From contig CAVRJN010000003.1 in the NCBI GenBank assembly GCA_963721585.1, positions 1 to 64,000 on the forward strand: a stretch of DNA of 64,000 nt, in the 5' to 3' direction. Under the pieces are notes generated by a model that saw only the letters and a program-made list of their open reading frames with translations, made no database searches and was not told the DNA's origin. A program made the translations under genes and the position numbers. Origin of the DNA: Bog-473 sp963721585. Its GTDB lineage: Bacteria > Actinomycetota > Acidimicrobiia > Acidimicrobiales > RAAP-2. Each line of letters starts with the position of its first letter. Within the stretch, counting starts at the first letter, position 1. Shown here in pieces: positions 40,809 to 50,448 of the stretch.

Positions 40809-42029
40809 ATGGACGACGGGACACCAAGAGGCGGCGCGGAGCGGCCCTCGGACGAGGGTGACCTGTGGATCGACGAGGGTTCGGGGTCCTCCCGGAAGCA
40901 TTCGAACCGACGTCGCGCCGGCATGGTGCTCGGTGTGGCAGCCTGCGTGGCGCTCATCGCTGTCCCTGTCGGGCTTCTGGCCGCCTCGGGACCCGAACCG
41001 GCTCCGCAGACATCGCCCCCGCATCACGTCACCGTCACTGGCGGTCTCGCCAAGCGATCGGTTCTCGCCGCCCTGAGCGCCACGACGGACTCTGGGAATT
41101 TCGCCTTCACCTACCAGCTGAACGAATCGCCGTACCAAAGTGTCACAGAAGTCGGGGGCCCGAACTGCATGGGTACCTCGTGCGCTCCTACCGCGGTCCA
41201 ACAGAGCACCCTGGTACAGGGGTCGGGGACCATCAACACCAACCCAATGGCCATGGCCGCGTCAGCGGCCATCAGCTCGAACGGTGTGAGTGGCCTCCAG
41301 GTCGGAGTGCGGGTGGACCCCACGACGGTCTGGGAGGTGGGGTATGCCGACAACGGGTTGACCCCAGCGGCCAACGACGCGGGCGGAAGTGATCTTCCAA
41401 GTTTTGCCGGCCTCGTCGAAGGGACTCTCGGCCCGAGGGAAGGCGCGGTCGCCATGATGGGCATGGCGAGCCCGACCGGATACCTCGACCTCGTCGAACC
41501 GGCGGTGACCAGCGCCACCGAGGTGGGGACGTCCACAGTCGACGGCGTAGCGGTCACGCAGTACCAGTTGACGATCGACCCCGCGTCCCTGGCCACGGCT
41601 CCGGGCACCAGCACCGAGGAGCAGGGCGCGATCAACGCGGCGATTCAGACCCTGAAATCGCAGGGCTATCAGACGATCCGCGATCTCGTTTCCATTGACG
41701 CATCGGGCTTCATCCGTGAGTCGGCGTCCACTGTGACCTTCAATGGCGGTGGGACCGTGACGCTCGATGCACACTTCTCGAACTTCGGTTGCGCCGGCAC
41801 CGTCTTGATGCCGGGCCAGGGGGGAGACCCGGCTCCGCCTCCAGGCTGTGCATCAACCGACACCGGCACTGCACCGACGACGTCGACGACCACGACAGGC
41901 CCGAGCCTGCAATCCCCGACGACTGTTTCGCCGGCGACGCCGGTCACGCCCTCCACGACGACGACCTTGTCGACACCTGGAACGACGTCGGCCACGACCA
42001 CGACCCTGTTCACGACAACAACCTCCTGA
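40809..42029 (+). CDS. Membrane-anchored surface protein with Thr-rich tail, paralog A
   Basis: ATG 40809 has AGGGGGG 8-12 nt upstream. A cytoplasmic acidic N-terminus (EGDLWIDEGSGSS) is followed by a basic patch and one TM (MVLGVAACVALIAVPVGLLA, about residues 38-57), then a 270-residue extracytoplasmic domain and a Pro/Thr/Ser-rich tail of about 55 residues. The domain (SGTINTNPMAM, STVDGVAVTQYQLTID, VSIDASGFIRES, FGCAGTVLMPGQ) resembles LprG/LppX-type lipid-binding sandwiches in its VDGV(A)VTxY and DASGxIR strands, but this is only pattern-level. Paralog B follows 35 nt later. Confidence 0.72.
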   Translation: MDDGTPRGGAERPSDEGDLWIDEGSGSSRKHSNRRRAGMVLGVAACVALIAVPVGLLAASGPEPAPQTSPPHHVTVTGGLAKRSVLAALSATTDSGNFAFTYQLNESPYQSVTEVGGPNCMGTSCAPTAVQQSTLVQGSGTINTNPMAMAASAAISSNGVSGLQVGVRVDPTTVWEVGYADNGLTPAANDAGGSDLPSFAGLVEGTLGPREGAVAMMGMASPTGYLDLVEPAVTSATEVGTSTVDGVAVTQYQLTIDPASLATAPGTSTEEQGAINAAIQTLKSQGYQTIRDLVSIDASGFIRESASTVTFNGGGTVTLDAHFSNFGCAGTVLMPGQGGDPAPPPGCASTDTGTAPTTSTTTTGPSLQSPTTVSPATPVTPSTTTTLSTPGTTSATTTTLFTTTTS

Positions 42030-42064
42030 CATGCACGCGGCCACGCTGAGAAGGAGTTCACACC

Positions 42065-43345
42065 ATGCCTGAGAGCGAGGAGCACGAGGGCCTCTGGTTC
42101 GAGGATTCGCCCGCAGGATCGTCCCGCCGGGCCAACAGGCGCCGCGCGTGGGTGGTGGTGGCAAGCGTGGTCTGCATCGCCGCCCTGGCGGTGCCCGTTG
42201 CGGTGGCTCTCTCGTCGAGTGGACCGACGGCCAAGCCTGTGAAGACTGCGTCACCGCACCTCACGCGAGGGGTCGCCGAGCAACAAGTGATCTCCGCCCT
42301 GAGCGCTACCACGAGCTCTGGCAGCTTCAACGTCAGCTACGAGTTCGACCCGCCCACTCCGCCCACGGTCACCACCACCACGACGACGCAAGTGCCCACG
42401 TGCCACGTCATCGCCCTCTCCCCGGCTCAGGGCGTGGCTGGCTCGCAAGCCGGAGCTCAGCCTGCGACCTCCGAGGTGTGCACCGGAAGCGTGGGGGGCG
42501 TGTCGTCGCCGGAAGAATCCTCGGTCACGACCGGCAATGGGACGATCGACACCGACCCCTTTGCGATGGTCGCCGTTTCGAACGTGGCCGGTCTGGGGCA
42601 GATCACCCTGCGGGACAACGGCACCAACGTCTGGGAGTTCGGTGGTGCAGATTACGGGCTGGCTCCGGGGTCCTCGGAGACCGGGCCGGGTGCGTCGCTC
42701 TCCGGCTTCGCCGGCCTCGTCGAGGGCACGTTGGGCGCACGGCAGGGAGCGCTGGCGATGGGCGGGCTCTCGAGCCCGACGGGATACCTCGATCTGGACC
42801 AGAGCATGATCAGTGGGGCCAACCAAACGGGAACGGGCACTGTTGACGGCGTGGCCGTCACCATTTACACGATCTCGATCGCTCCTGGCCAGGGTGAGAA
42901 CATTCCGGGGCTCAACGCGGAGCAGGCGAAAGCGATCGCTGATTCAGACGCCATCCTGAAGCAGCAGGGCTTCACGGGCTCCACGGTACAGGTCTCCGTC
43001 GACGCCTCCGGATACATTCGTCAGACCCGCTCGGTGGCGCACTTCTCCGACGGCTCCACGACCAGCAGTGAGTCGACCTTTTCCGACTTCGGCTGTGCCG
43101 GGACCGTGCTGATGCCGGGTCAAACCGGAGCCAGTGCGCCGCCTGCAGGGTGCGTATCCCCTGACACGGGCGTCGCCCCGACGACAACGACCACATCGAC
43201 CGTTGCGCCGTCCACCGTTCCCTCGACGACAGTGCCGCCGACATCCACGACTGTGACCGAGCCGCCGAGCTCGACGACGTCGACGACCAGCGATATCCAA
43301 ACGACGACGACGACCGACTCGGGGGTGACGACGACATCGGGTTGA
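42065..43345 (+). CDS. Membrane-anchored surface protein with Thr-rich tail, paralog B
   Basis: AAGGAG precedes ATG 42065. Same plan as paralog A: EGLWFEDSPAGSS, basic NRRRAW, TM (about residues 30-50), a domain with GNGTIDTDPFAM, GTVDGVAVTIYTISI, VSVDASGYIRQT and FGCAGTVLMPGQ, then a TTT/PTST-rich tail. Over the shared domain many residues are identical, so the pair arose by tandem duplication. Paralog B has an extra Thr-rich insertion (PPTVTTTTTT) near residue 100. Export and anchoring are clear; function is not. Confidence 0.72.
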   Translation: MPESEEHEGLWFEDSPAGSSRRANRRRAWVVVASVVCIAALAVPVAVALSSSGPTAKPVKTASPHLTRGVAEQQVISALSATTSSGSFNVSYEFDPPTPPTVTTTTTTQVPTCHVIALSPAQGVAGSQAGAQPATSEVCTGSVGGVSSPEESSVTTGNGTIDTDPFAMVAVSNVAGLGQITLRDNGTNVWEFGGADYGLAPGSSETGPGASLSGFAGLVEGTLGARQGALAMGGLSSPTGYLDLDQSMISGANQTGTGTVDGVAVTIYTISIAPGQGENIPGLNAEQAKAIADSDAILKQQGFTGSTVQVSVDASGYIRQTRSVAHFSDGSTTSSESTFSDFGCAGTVLMPGQTGASAPPAGCVSPDTGVAPTTTTTSTVAPSTVPSTTVPPTSTTVTEPPSSTTSTTSDIQTTTTTDSGVTTTSG

Positions 43346-43427
43346 GAGTCGGCCCGGCCGGGGTCGTTGTCCGTTTCGGTTGAACCGGTGGGGTTACTGC
43401 CACCCGGACAACGGCGGAAAGGATCGC

Positions 43428-44363
43428 TTACGATTTCACCAGGCTTCCGGGCCAGTCGGGATTAGAGGTGAGCTCGGGATGGGCGCCCGTGAAGGCTCCT
43501 GCGGCCTCTCGGTTCCCGCGCAAGGTGAACTCGAGCCATGCGGTTGCGTAGGCGATCTCCTCATCGGGATTTCCGCCTATGGCGGCGTTCTCTATCGAGG
43601 TGTGGTCAGTCTTGACTCCCCCGGACTCCTCGATGATCCCCAGGGCCGCGCGCCCTTTGACTTGGTTGAAATAGGTCCGGTCGACACTGGGACTGGAGAT
43701 GTAGCTGTCTTCGGAACCGTGGGTGGAGATCAGAAAGGTGGGTTGACGGACCAACGCCATGTTCTCCTCGCAATCCGTGACCAGCGGGCAGTCAGGGTTC
43801 TTTGCAGCCAACTTCGGTGCGGGGATAGAGAACGTGATCAGGGTAGAGATCAACGTCGGATCCATGATGGCAACCCTTGCTGCACCGGTGGCGCCCTGGG
43901 AATGTCCGACCGCGGCCACCCGGTGCACGTTGAGGTGGCCGTCGAACACGCTGCCTCGCGTTGCGTTCATCTTCACGAGGTAGTGGGCAGCCTCATCCAT
44001 CTCCCGGCCGCTTCCGGTGTTTTGGAGCGTCGTGGCGATGACCGTAAAACCGTACGAAGCGAACTGGAGGAGCAGGCTCGAGTACTGGTCCGAGGCCGCA
44101 CCCGTCCCGTTGCCCCAGGTGACGATGGGACTCTTGAATTTCAAAGTGTCGTAATCGAGCGGGCGGTAGAGGTCGTACTCGGCCGTGGAGCCCTCCATGA
44201 CCGTTCCGGTCGTCGTGGCGAACGGCCCCGGGGCACTGAATGCAGTCTCGATGGGCGGTTGCACCGCAGCGGCTCCGGCCGAGGCCGGCGCTGCTGCGAT
44301 AAACCCCGCAGCGATGACGAAAACCGCCATCATCAGCAGCGGCAATCGTCCCAATTTCGCCAT
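43428..44363 (-). CDS. Secreted alpha/beta hydrolase
   Basis: ATG 44363 begins a Sec signal peptide (LPLLMMAVFVIAAGFIAAAPASA). The 311-residue enzyme has the nucleophile elbow GHSQGATG (Ser155), oxyanion strand IVTWGNGTGAA, an acid at STHGSEDSYI and a late His (GGVKTDHTSIEN). Layout resembles the dienelactone hydrolase/cutinase-like (PET-hydrolase-type) exported esterases. Conserved cysteines (NPDCPLVTDCEEN) may form a disulfide. Single gene. Confidence 0.85.
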   Translation of the reverse strand: MAKLGRLPLLMMAVFVIAAGFIAAAPASAGAAAVQPPIETAFSAPGPFATTTGTVMEGSTAEYDLYRPLDYDTLKFKSPIVTWGNGTGAASDQYSSLLLQFASYGFTVIATTLQNTGSGREMDEAAHYLVKMNATRGSVFDGHLNVHRVAAVGHSQGATGAARVAIMDPTLISTLITFSIPAPKLAAKNPDCPLVTDCEENMALVRQPTFLISTHGSEDSYISSPSVDRTYFNQVKGRAALGIIEESGGVKTDHTSIENAAIGGNPDEEIAYATAWLEFTLRGNREAAGAFTGAHPELTSNPDWPGSLVKS

Positions 44364-44620
44364 CACCTTCGCTCTTTCGGTCCGCGATCGATTACCCGCT
44401 AGAGCGTAGACACCTTGTGCCGGTGCGTACGGTCGCCCCCGGGCGGTGTCGCATGGAGAAAAACGGGGCCGGCCGCCAGCGACCGGCGGGTGTGTCCCAG
44501 AGCCATGGGGCAGGCCATTTGGCGCGCGTCCGGGGTCCAGGGGTAGGTCCGCCCTCATCGTGGGCGGGTCCCGTCACCCCGCCCAAGGGCGCCGCCACAG
44601 GCACGTCTACGCTGCGGTCA

Positions 44621-45643
44621 ATGAAGAAGATCGGCTTCCTCTCCTTCGGTCACTGGTCGGCGGCTCCGCCCTCGCAGACCCGCTCCGCGAGCGATTTCCT
44701 CCACCAATCCATCGACCTCGCCATCGCCGCCGAGGAACTGGGGCTGGACGGTGCCTACTTTCGGGTCCACCACTTCGCCCGGCAAGCGGCCAGTCCGTTC
44801 CCCCTGCTTGCGGCGATTGGCGCGAGGACCTCGAGCATCGAGATCGGCACCGGGGTCATCGACATGCGCTACGAGAACCCGATGTACATGGCGGAGGACG
44901 CGGGAGCGGCCGACCTGATTTCTGACGGCCGGCTGCAGCTCGGCATCAGCCGGGGCTCTCCGGAGCAGGTGATCGAGGGTTGGCGTCACTTCGGCTTCGT
45001 CCCTGGCGAGGGGGAGACCGACGCGGACATGGCCCGGCGGCACTCCGAGGTGTTCCTCAAGGTGATCGAGGGCGAAGGGTTCGCCGAACCGAGCCCACGG
45101 CCGATGTTCCCGAACCCACCTGGGCTGCTGCGGCCGGAGCCGTACGCCGCGGGCCTACGAGAGCGCATTTGGTGGGGTTCGAGCTCGACCGTGACGAGCG
45201 TCTGGGCTGCGAAGCTCGGCATGAACCTTCAGAGTTCGACACTGAAGGACGACGAGACCGGCGAGCCGCTCCACGTCCAGCAGCGCAAGCAGATCGAGGC
45301 GTTCCGCGCTGCGTGGGCAGAGGCCGGACATCGACGACAACCCCGGGTGTCAGTGAGCCGCAGCATCTTCGCGCTCACGACCGAGCTCGATCATGCTTAC
45401 TTCGGCCGTGACCGGAACTCCAAGGACCAGATCGGCATGATCGACGAGAACACCCGGGCGATCTTCGGACGCTCCTACGCTGCCGAACCGGATGTCCTCG
45501 TCAAAGAGCTCGCCCAGGACGAGGCGATTGAGGCAGCGGACACCCTGCTGCTCACCATTCCGAGCCAACTCGGGGTGGACTACAACGTGCACCTGCTCGG
45601 AGACCTTCTCAACTTCGTGGCGCCCGAGCTCGGCTGGCGCTGA
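44621..45643 (+). CDS. Luciferase-like flavin-dependent monooxygenase
   Basis: ATG 44621 (MKKIGFLSFGHW) starts a 340-residue TIM-barrel protein: LDGAYFRVHHFARQAASPF, RTSSIEIGTGVIDMRYENPM, LQLGISRGSPEQVIEGW and LLLTIPSQLGVDYNVHLLGDLL are typical LLM-family (FMN/F420) strands. There is almost no leader. Longer in-frame starts exist but overlap the promoter region of the divergent hydrolase. Substrate unknown. Confidence 0.9.
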   Translation: MKKIGFLSFGHWSAAPPSQTRSASDFLHQSIDLAIAAEELGLDGAYFRVHHFARQAASPFPLLAAIGARTSSIEIGTGVIDMRYENPMYMAEDAGAADLISDGRLQLGISRGSPEQVIEGWRHFGFVPGEGETDADMARRHSEVFLKVIEGEGFAEPSPRPMFPNPPGLLRPEPYAAGLRERIWWGSSSTVTSVWAAKLGMNLQSSTLKDDETGEPLHVQQRKQIEAFRAAWAEAGHRRQPRVSVSRSIFALTTELDHAYFGRDRNSKDQIGMIDENTRAIFGRSYAAEPDVLVKELAQDEAIEAADTLLLTIPSQLGVDYNVHLLGDLLNFVAPELGWR

Positions 45644-45715
45644 AGCGCCCGGTGACATCAATATGTCCGCGCGATCTGAGTCGGGGCGAGCGACCTAAGC
45701 CCATCCTCCGTAGAG

Positions 45716-46822
45716 TTGTCTCCTACTCAGCCCATCACTGGCGACAAGCCGAACGGAGGGAAATGGGTCGCATCACCAGGAACAACACAAGGGTCTTTGG
45801 GTGTGGATAGATCCTCTTCGCCCGCTGCCGTTCCCGGGCTCACACGCAGTGACCCGCACGCTCCCGGGATCGTCCGTGAACGGGGCGCCCAAGGCTTTGA
45901 CTACCTCGATCCCTCTGGCACTCGGGTCACGGACGCCGCAACGCTGGAGCGCATCGGTACCCTCAGTATCCCGCCGGCCTGGAAGGACGTTTGGATCTCG
46001 CCTGACCCGATCGGCCACATTCAGGCCACCGGCGTTGACAGCCGGGGCCGGACCCAGTACCGGTATCACCAGTTGTGGCGGGAGCAGCGTGAGGTTCAGA
46101 AGTTCGCGCACATGGTCGGGTTCGCACGCGCGCTGCCGAACTTGCGGACCGCCACCGCGAAGGACCTGGATCGCCCGGATCTCGATCGTGACCGGGTGAC
46201 TGCCGCCGCAGTGCGGCTGATCGACCTCGGCCTTTTCCGCATCGGCGGGGAAAGGTACGCCGAGCTGGATCATCACTATGGCGCGACCACGTTGCAAAAG
46301 CGCGACGTCACGATCACGCGGGACAGTGTCACTTTCGATTACATCGCCAAGGAAGGTAAGCGCCGGACAATCAGTATCAACGATGACGCGGTTCTCGCCG
46401 TCGTGCGTGACTTATTGCAGAGCGACACCAGCGATGGGACGCTGTTCTGCCTTGAGTCTCGCGGTGCGTGGCGGCCTTTGCACTCTCACGAAGTCAGTAC
46501 GTACATAGCGATCCGTGCCGGTGGACACTTCACCGCCAAGGAATTCCGCACCTGGAACTCGACCGTACTCATGGCGTTGTTCCTCGCCAACTCAGATCCG
46601 GCCCCGACGGTCCGGAGCCGCAAGAGCGCGATCCTGGCTGGCGTTCGCGAGGTGGCGGACTGGCTGGGAGACACTCCGACTGTGACGCGCAATTCCTACG
46701 TCGACCCCCGGGTGATCGGCCGCTACGAATCAGACGGACAGCTCCCTACGATCCCCCGCGTGGCCGCCGTGCTCCCCGTCGCCGCTGAGGCCGAGGTCGC
46801 CGTCGCCGAGCTCCTCACCTGA
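45716..46822 (+). CDS. DNA topoisomerase IB
   Basis: TTG 45716 is the apparent start; the 368-residue protein has the bacterial/poxvirus TopIB layout. N-terminal domain (GFDYLDPSGTRVTDAATLERIGTLSIPPAWKDVWISPDPIGHIQATGVDSRGRTQYRYH), catalytic domain (RIGGERYAELDHHYGATTLQKRDV, FTAKEFRTWNSTVL) and the nucleophile Tyr328 in NSYVDPRV. It relaxes supercoils via a 3'-phosphotyrosyl link. Monocistronic. Confidence 0.93.
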   Translation: MSPTQPITGDKPNGGKWVASPGTTQGSLGVDRSSSPAAVPGLTRSDPHAPGIVRERGAQGFDYLDPSGTRVTDAATLERIGTLSIPPAWKDVWISPDPIGHIQATGVDSRGRTQYRYHQLWREQREVQKFAHMVGFARALPNLRTATAKDLDRPDLDRDRVTAAAVRLIDLGLFRIGGERYAELDHHYGATTLQKRDVTITRDSVTFDYIAKEGKRRTISINDDAVLAVVRDLLQSDTSDGTLFCLESRGAWRPLHSHEVSTYIAIRAGGHFTAKEFRTWNSTVLMALFLANSDPAPTVRSRKSAILAGVREVADWLGDTPTVTRNSYVDPRVIGRYESDGQLPTIPRVAAVLPVAAEAEVAVAELLT

Positions 46823-46839
46823 GGCGGCCGGGAGCGCGC

Positions 46840-47271
46840 CTACTCGCCGATTCCGTAAAGAAAGTCGTCGAGCGTTTTCCAGCCGTTGTCGGTAAGTCGC
46901 CCCCCGCCGGGGTCCGCGGCCACGACGACGGCGACCCCGTCCGGGTCGCGAGCTACCAACGCCGTCCAGTCGCTGTGATCACGTCGGTTGACCAGGAGTT
47001 TCCGAGAGTGCAACTCGCTCGCAATCCGTTCCAGTTGATCGATCGAGTCGGCCTCCAATATGAAGGCCCGCAGACCGACATGGCGAGCTCCTCCGATGGG
47101 ACTGCTCCCGAACGCCCGCAGCACAATGACCTGAGGATTGTCGCTCCCCGGAGCGCTCACCGCCGCCAATTGCTCCTCTTGGGAGCGCACCGTAAAGTCG
47201 AACACCTCACGATAGAACTCAATCGATCGATTGAGGTCGGCCACGTTCATCACAACACCTTGAAAGTTCAT
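46840..47271 (-). CDS. VOC-family (glyoxalase/bleomycin-resistance) protein
   Basis: ATG 47271 (MNFQGVVMNVADLNRSIEFYREVFDFTV) with GGAGCGCGGA upstream; 143 residues. Single-domain VOC fold with the usual strands and a C-terminal DPDGVAVVVAADPG. Metal-binding residues of the type His/Glu are not obvious, so the reaction is not predictable. Confidence 0.85.
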   Translation of the reverse strand: MNFQGVVMNVADLNRSIEFYREVFDFTVRSQEEQLAAVSAPGSDNPQVIVLRAFGSSPIGGARHVGLRAFILEADSIDQLERIASELHSRKLLVNRRDHSDWTALVARDPDGVAVVVAADPGGGRLTDNGWKTLDDFLYGIGE

Positions 47272-47483
47272 TCCGCGCTCCAAGTCTTCTGTCGGGCAGA
47301 GGACCCGAACGTGGCCCTCGTCATACCCGAGCTGCATCTTCCATCCAGAGTTACCAGATCCACCGGCACATCAATGACCCAGAGCCTTGCAGGATTTCGA
47401 ATTCCGAGTCGGCCTGAAAGACCATCCCGTCTCTTCGAATCGATTCACCTACGTCTCACCGCCGGCAGCGGTACGCTGCCTCC

Positions 47484-48438
47484 TTACAGACCGGAAACGA
47501 GCTCGGCGACTATCTCTGCCGCCGGTTGTGTCTGTCTGGCGAGCGCAACGCTCTGTCCCGCCCACTGCGAGAGCGCTTCGATGTCACCGGTGGTCCCCAC
47601 CATCGGCGGCGCCGGCTCGTAGCGAACGATTGCCTCGCCAGAGGCAAAGTGCGCGATGACATCGCCGTATCCGGGTCGACTCTCCAGAGGCGGCCGTCCC
47701 GCTGCTTCCCACATCTCGGCTGTAGAGTTGCGCAGGGCACGGTGGGGCGAATCCGGCCACCCGACGTCGTAGAGGTCGGGGTACCACTGCGCATCGCTCT
47801 CGGTTGCGCCGATCAAGCGACTGCGGTATTCGTCATGGATGGGCATCTCTTGGGCCAAGAGAAACCGGGTACCCACCCATGCTGCCTGAGCCCCCAGCGC
47901 GAGGACGGCGGCCACGCCGCGAGTGTCCCCGATTCCGCCGGCCGCGATCACCGGCACGGGTGCCACCGCGTCCACGACGGCGGGCACCAAGGGGAGTGTC
48001 GCAATCTGCCCCCCGACGTGGCCCCCGGCCTCCCAACCCTGCGCCACGATGACATCAACTCCGCCGGCGACTGCCCGCCGCGCCTCTTCGGCGCTTCCGA
48101 CCGTACACAGAACGAGTCCGTTGGCGTCGTGGACCTGTTCGACGTAGCCGGCAGGATCTCCCAAGAAGAACGACACGATCCGCAAGCCGGCCTCGAGGGC
48201 CTCATCGAGGCGATGGTGCTGATCGGAGGTGAGCACCAAATTGCCCGCAAAAGGGGCGATCGGTCAGCGCCGCCGTCTGGCGGACGACATCTCCGGCGGG
48301 AGTGGACCATGTCAGTGTCACCATGCCGAGCCCACCGGCATTCGAGACCGCTGCTGCCAGTTCGGGCACGGCCACCATGGCCGCCAGGACGATGGGCTGT
48401 TCGATCCCGAGCAGCCCACAGACCGGCGTTCGCACCAT
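47484..48438 (-). CDS. Nitronate monooxygenase/2-nitropropane dioxygenase, apparent frameshift
   Basis: ATG 48438 has GAGGGAG at good distance. The first frame reads GLLGIEQPIVLAAMVAVPELAAAVSNAGGLGMVTLTW (FMN phosphate-binding start of NMO) and breaks near 48245 at a run of four T. The second frame continues LVLTSDQHHRLDEALEAGL, IVAQGWEAGGHVGGQI, VPVIAAGGIGDTRGVAAVLALGAQAAWVGTRFL (FMN site) to 47484. One indel restores a normal 318-residue enzyme that oxidises nitroalkanes. Confidence 0.82.
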
Positions 48439-48523
48439 GACCATCTCCCTCTCGTTCCGGTTTGCAGCGTCCGCAACCAGCCGACGTGTCTCGTCAGGCC
48501 GGCCGAAACCGATTCACACTCAC

Positions 48524-49126
48524 CTATGACTCATACGACGACGGAGTCGACTCGGGAGCCCGCTTGTTCCACCCGTGAAAACTCGAATAGTCGCCTGCTT
48601 CCCAGGCCTCGCGCAGGCCCGGCTTGCTGAGGTCCCAATCGGGACGGATTTCGCTCGACACGGCGCACAAGTCGGACCAGAGGTCGTAGAACGACGGGCG
48701 CCCCCAGAACCAGTAGCCGTTGTAGATGCGGTGCACCACGAGTCCCGGCTTCAGAACCAACGTGTGGGGGATCATCGGATCGTGCTCGGGGTCGGTGTAT
48801 TCCTGAATGCCGAGGTCCTTTTGAACCGTCCGAGCGGGGTCGGAGAGAAAGGGCCACTGGGCACCGACTGCGCCACGGAACTCCTGTGACGAGTGGTGGT
48901 CGTCGGTCGAGATCGTGGCCACCTGGGTATAGGCGACGGCGATCTTCGGGTAGTTCGCCGCGAGTTCCAGGTGCTGTTGGTGCTCTTTTGGGCAGTAGTT
49001 ACCCCGGGCCAGCGTGAGGACCAGCGGGTCGTCGCCTTGGATCTCGCTGAGCTTGCGCACCGTGTTGGTGTGGTCCGGCAACGCGTAATCGGGGAAGACG
49101 GTGCCGGGAGTGATATCAGATCGCAT
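48524..49126 (-). CDS. AhpC/TSA-type peroxiredoxin-like protein
   Basis: A 200-residue thioredoxin fold: LTLARGNYCPKEHQQHLEL carries a single peroxidatic-type Cys45 in a NYCPKEHQ context (PxxxT/SxxC is replaced), VATISTDDHHSSQEFRGAVGAQWPFLSDPARTVQKDLGI follows, and an NGYWFWGRPSFYDLW tail. No resolving Cys is present, so it would be 1-Cys. Probably reduces peroxide with an external thiol. Confidence 0.75.
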   Translation of the reverse strand: MRSDITPGTVFPDYALPDHTNTVRKLSEIQGDDPLVLTLARGNYCPKEHQQHLELAANYPKIAVAYTQVATISTDDHHSSQEFRGAVGAQWPFLSDPARTVQKDLGIQEYTDPEHDPMIPHTLVLKPGLVVHRIYNGYWFWGRPSFYDLWSDLCAVSSEIRPDWDLSKPGLREAWEAGDYSSFHGWNKRAPESTPSSYES

Positions 49127-49147
49127 GGGATACCCGCTTTTCGGTTT

Positions 49148-49597
49148 TCATGACTCGGCTGGAGAGGGCAGCCAAAATGACCAGTCCCCTTCTGGGTCGG
49201 TGGTTTGCCCCACCTCGATCAGATAGCCGTCAGGATCGCGGATGTAACAACGGATCTCGTACTTGTGGTGCTTCGGCGGCGTCAGGAAGTCAGCCCCTCG
49301 CGCACTCCATTCCGCGTACACGGCCTCGATGTCCTTGACCCGGATATTGAGGAAGCTGCTGACCCGGTCCGGGTCGGTCGGCGTCTCCAGAGTGACAGTG
49401 GGTTTGTCGTCGGTCGGGCCTCCGCCAACGTTGATGATGATGAAGCTGTTGGCGAGCGCGACATAGGTCACCCCTCCCGAAAAGACCATCTTGCCGCCGA
49501 GTACTTCGGTGTAGAAGCGCCGAGAGCGCTCGACGTCATCGGACACGATGAAGTGGGCCAGCACAATTTCACCTTCGGGCTCTGTGAACTCGGCCAA
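49148..49597 (-). CDS. VOC-family glyoxalase-like protein
   Basis: TTG 49597 has CGGAGGTG upstream; 149 residues. VOC strands HFIVSDDVERSRRFYTEVLGGKMVF and SSFLNIRVKDIEAVYAEWSARGADFL, and CYIRDPDGYLIEVGQ. His (HFIV) and Glu (IEVGQ) are in the positions of the metal ligands, so a metal-dependent dioxygenase/lyase is plausible. It lies 22 nt upstream of the peroxiredoxin-like gene in the same direction. Confidence 0.87.
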   Translation of the reverse strand: MAEFTEPEGEIVLAHFIVSDDVERSRRFYTEVLGGKMVFSGGVTYVALANSFIIINVGGGPTDDKPTVTLETPTDPDRVSSFLNIRVKDIEAVYAEWSARGADFLTPPKHHKYEIRCYIRDPDGYLIEVGQTTDPEGDWSFWLPSPAES

Positions 49598-50189
49598 AGT
49601 GGCACCTCCGCTGGTTTGGGACTCGTGGCCCGCCTACGACGGGGCCTCGAGCCGATATTGCAATGATCGGGATTCCTCTGTTCCACGGCACAGCTCGGCC
49701 ACCGCGTGGTCCAGATGGTCCAGATGGTCCAGATGGTCCAGATGGTCCAGATGGTCCAGATGGTCCAGATGGTCCAGCCATCAGTTAACCGCGTGAACCA
49801 GGCCGATGGAAGGGCCTGGACAAAGTTGTCCCTCGGCGGGTCAGGCCGAAACCCGTCGACGAAGCGCACCACCATGCCGAGGCCAAGGTCCGCAACAGCC
49901 GGACGATTTCCCCTGGCTCCCCCCGGAGGTGATCCGATCTCAGGGGGGTCCCGCGGAAACCAATCCTGCCTGCACTCCTGACGTCCCCACTCGCCAGCAT
50001 CACCAGAGAGTTTTACCAGTTGAGAGACCCAATCGGCCGCGTCCGCTCCACCCGTCTGAGGACCCAAAATCGGCAATTCGTCAGGTTGATTCCCCCCTTG
50101 CCGAGGGCCCGCCTGGGGGTAGCTGCTGGGTGCAGAGCGTGCTTCTGTCATGAACGATGAATGAGAAACGAGAGTGCTTCTCCGGGCGG
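49598..50189. other. Intergenic region containing a 9-bp tandem repeat
   Basis: No supported gene; holds the repeat at 49708-49777. Confidence 0.5.
49708..49777. repeat. 9-bp tandem repeat GGTCCAGAT, seven perfect copies plus a partial
   Basis: Units run head to tail from 49708 to 49770, then GGTCCAG at 49771-49777. Unit length is a multiple of three; any frame through it would give tripeptide repeats, but no gene is supported. A variable-number repeat is likely. Confidence 0.95.
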
Positions 50190-50444
50190 CTACTCGGCCC
50201 GCCACCGCCGATAGAGCTCGCTGATGTCCGCCCTCGCTTCAGGGGCTAGATCCTCTGGTTCGACGCTGCCCGTCAACCGGATGGTCGCCCGGATCTGCTC
50301 CAAGTACGCGCTGCAGTTCGGGCACGCCCGGAGGTGGGCCTCAAACCGGCGCCGGTCCCGACGCGACAGTGCTCCCTCCAGGTAGTCGGTCACCAGCTCG
50401 ACTGCCTGCTGGCACACGATGTCCTTGCCCCGCAATGACAGCAT
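50190..50444 (-). CDS. Anti-sigma factor with zinc-binding ZAS domain
   Basis: ATG 50444 (MLSLRGKDIVCQQAVELVTDYLEGALSRRDRRRFEAHLRACPNC); 84 residues. His37-x3-Cys41-x2-Cys44 with Cys11 forms the ZAS zinc site. No TM segment, so it is a soluble, possibly redox-responsive anti-sigma (RsrA-like). It starts 4 nt after the sigma factor's stop, and so controls it. Confidence 0.9.
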   Translation of the reverse strand: MLSLRGKDIVCQQAVELVTDYLEGALSRRDRRRFEAHLRACPNCSAYLEQIRATIRLTGSVEPEDLAPEARADISELYRRWRAE

Positions 50445-50448
50445 CTGT

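Noticed and set aside
49708..49777. Possible CRISPR array
   Set aside because: Units are contiguous 9-mers without spacers; no cas genes in the window.
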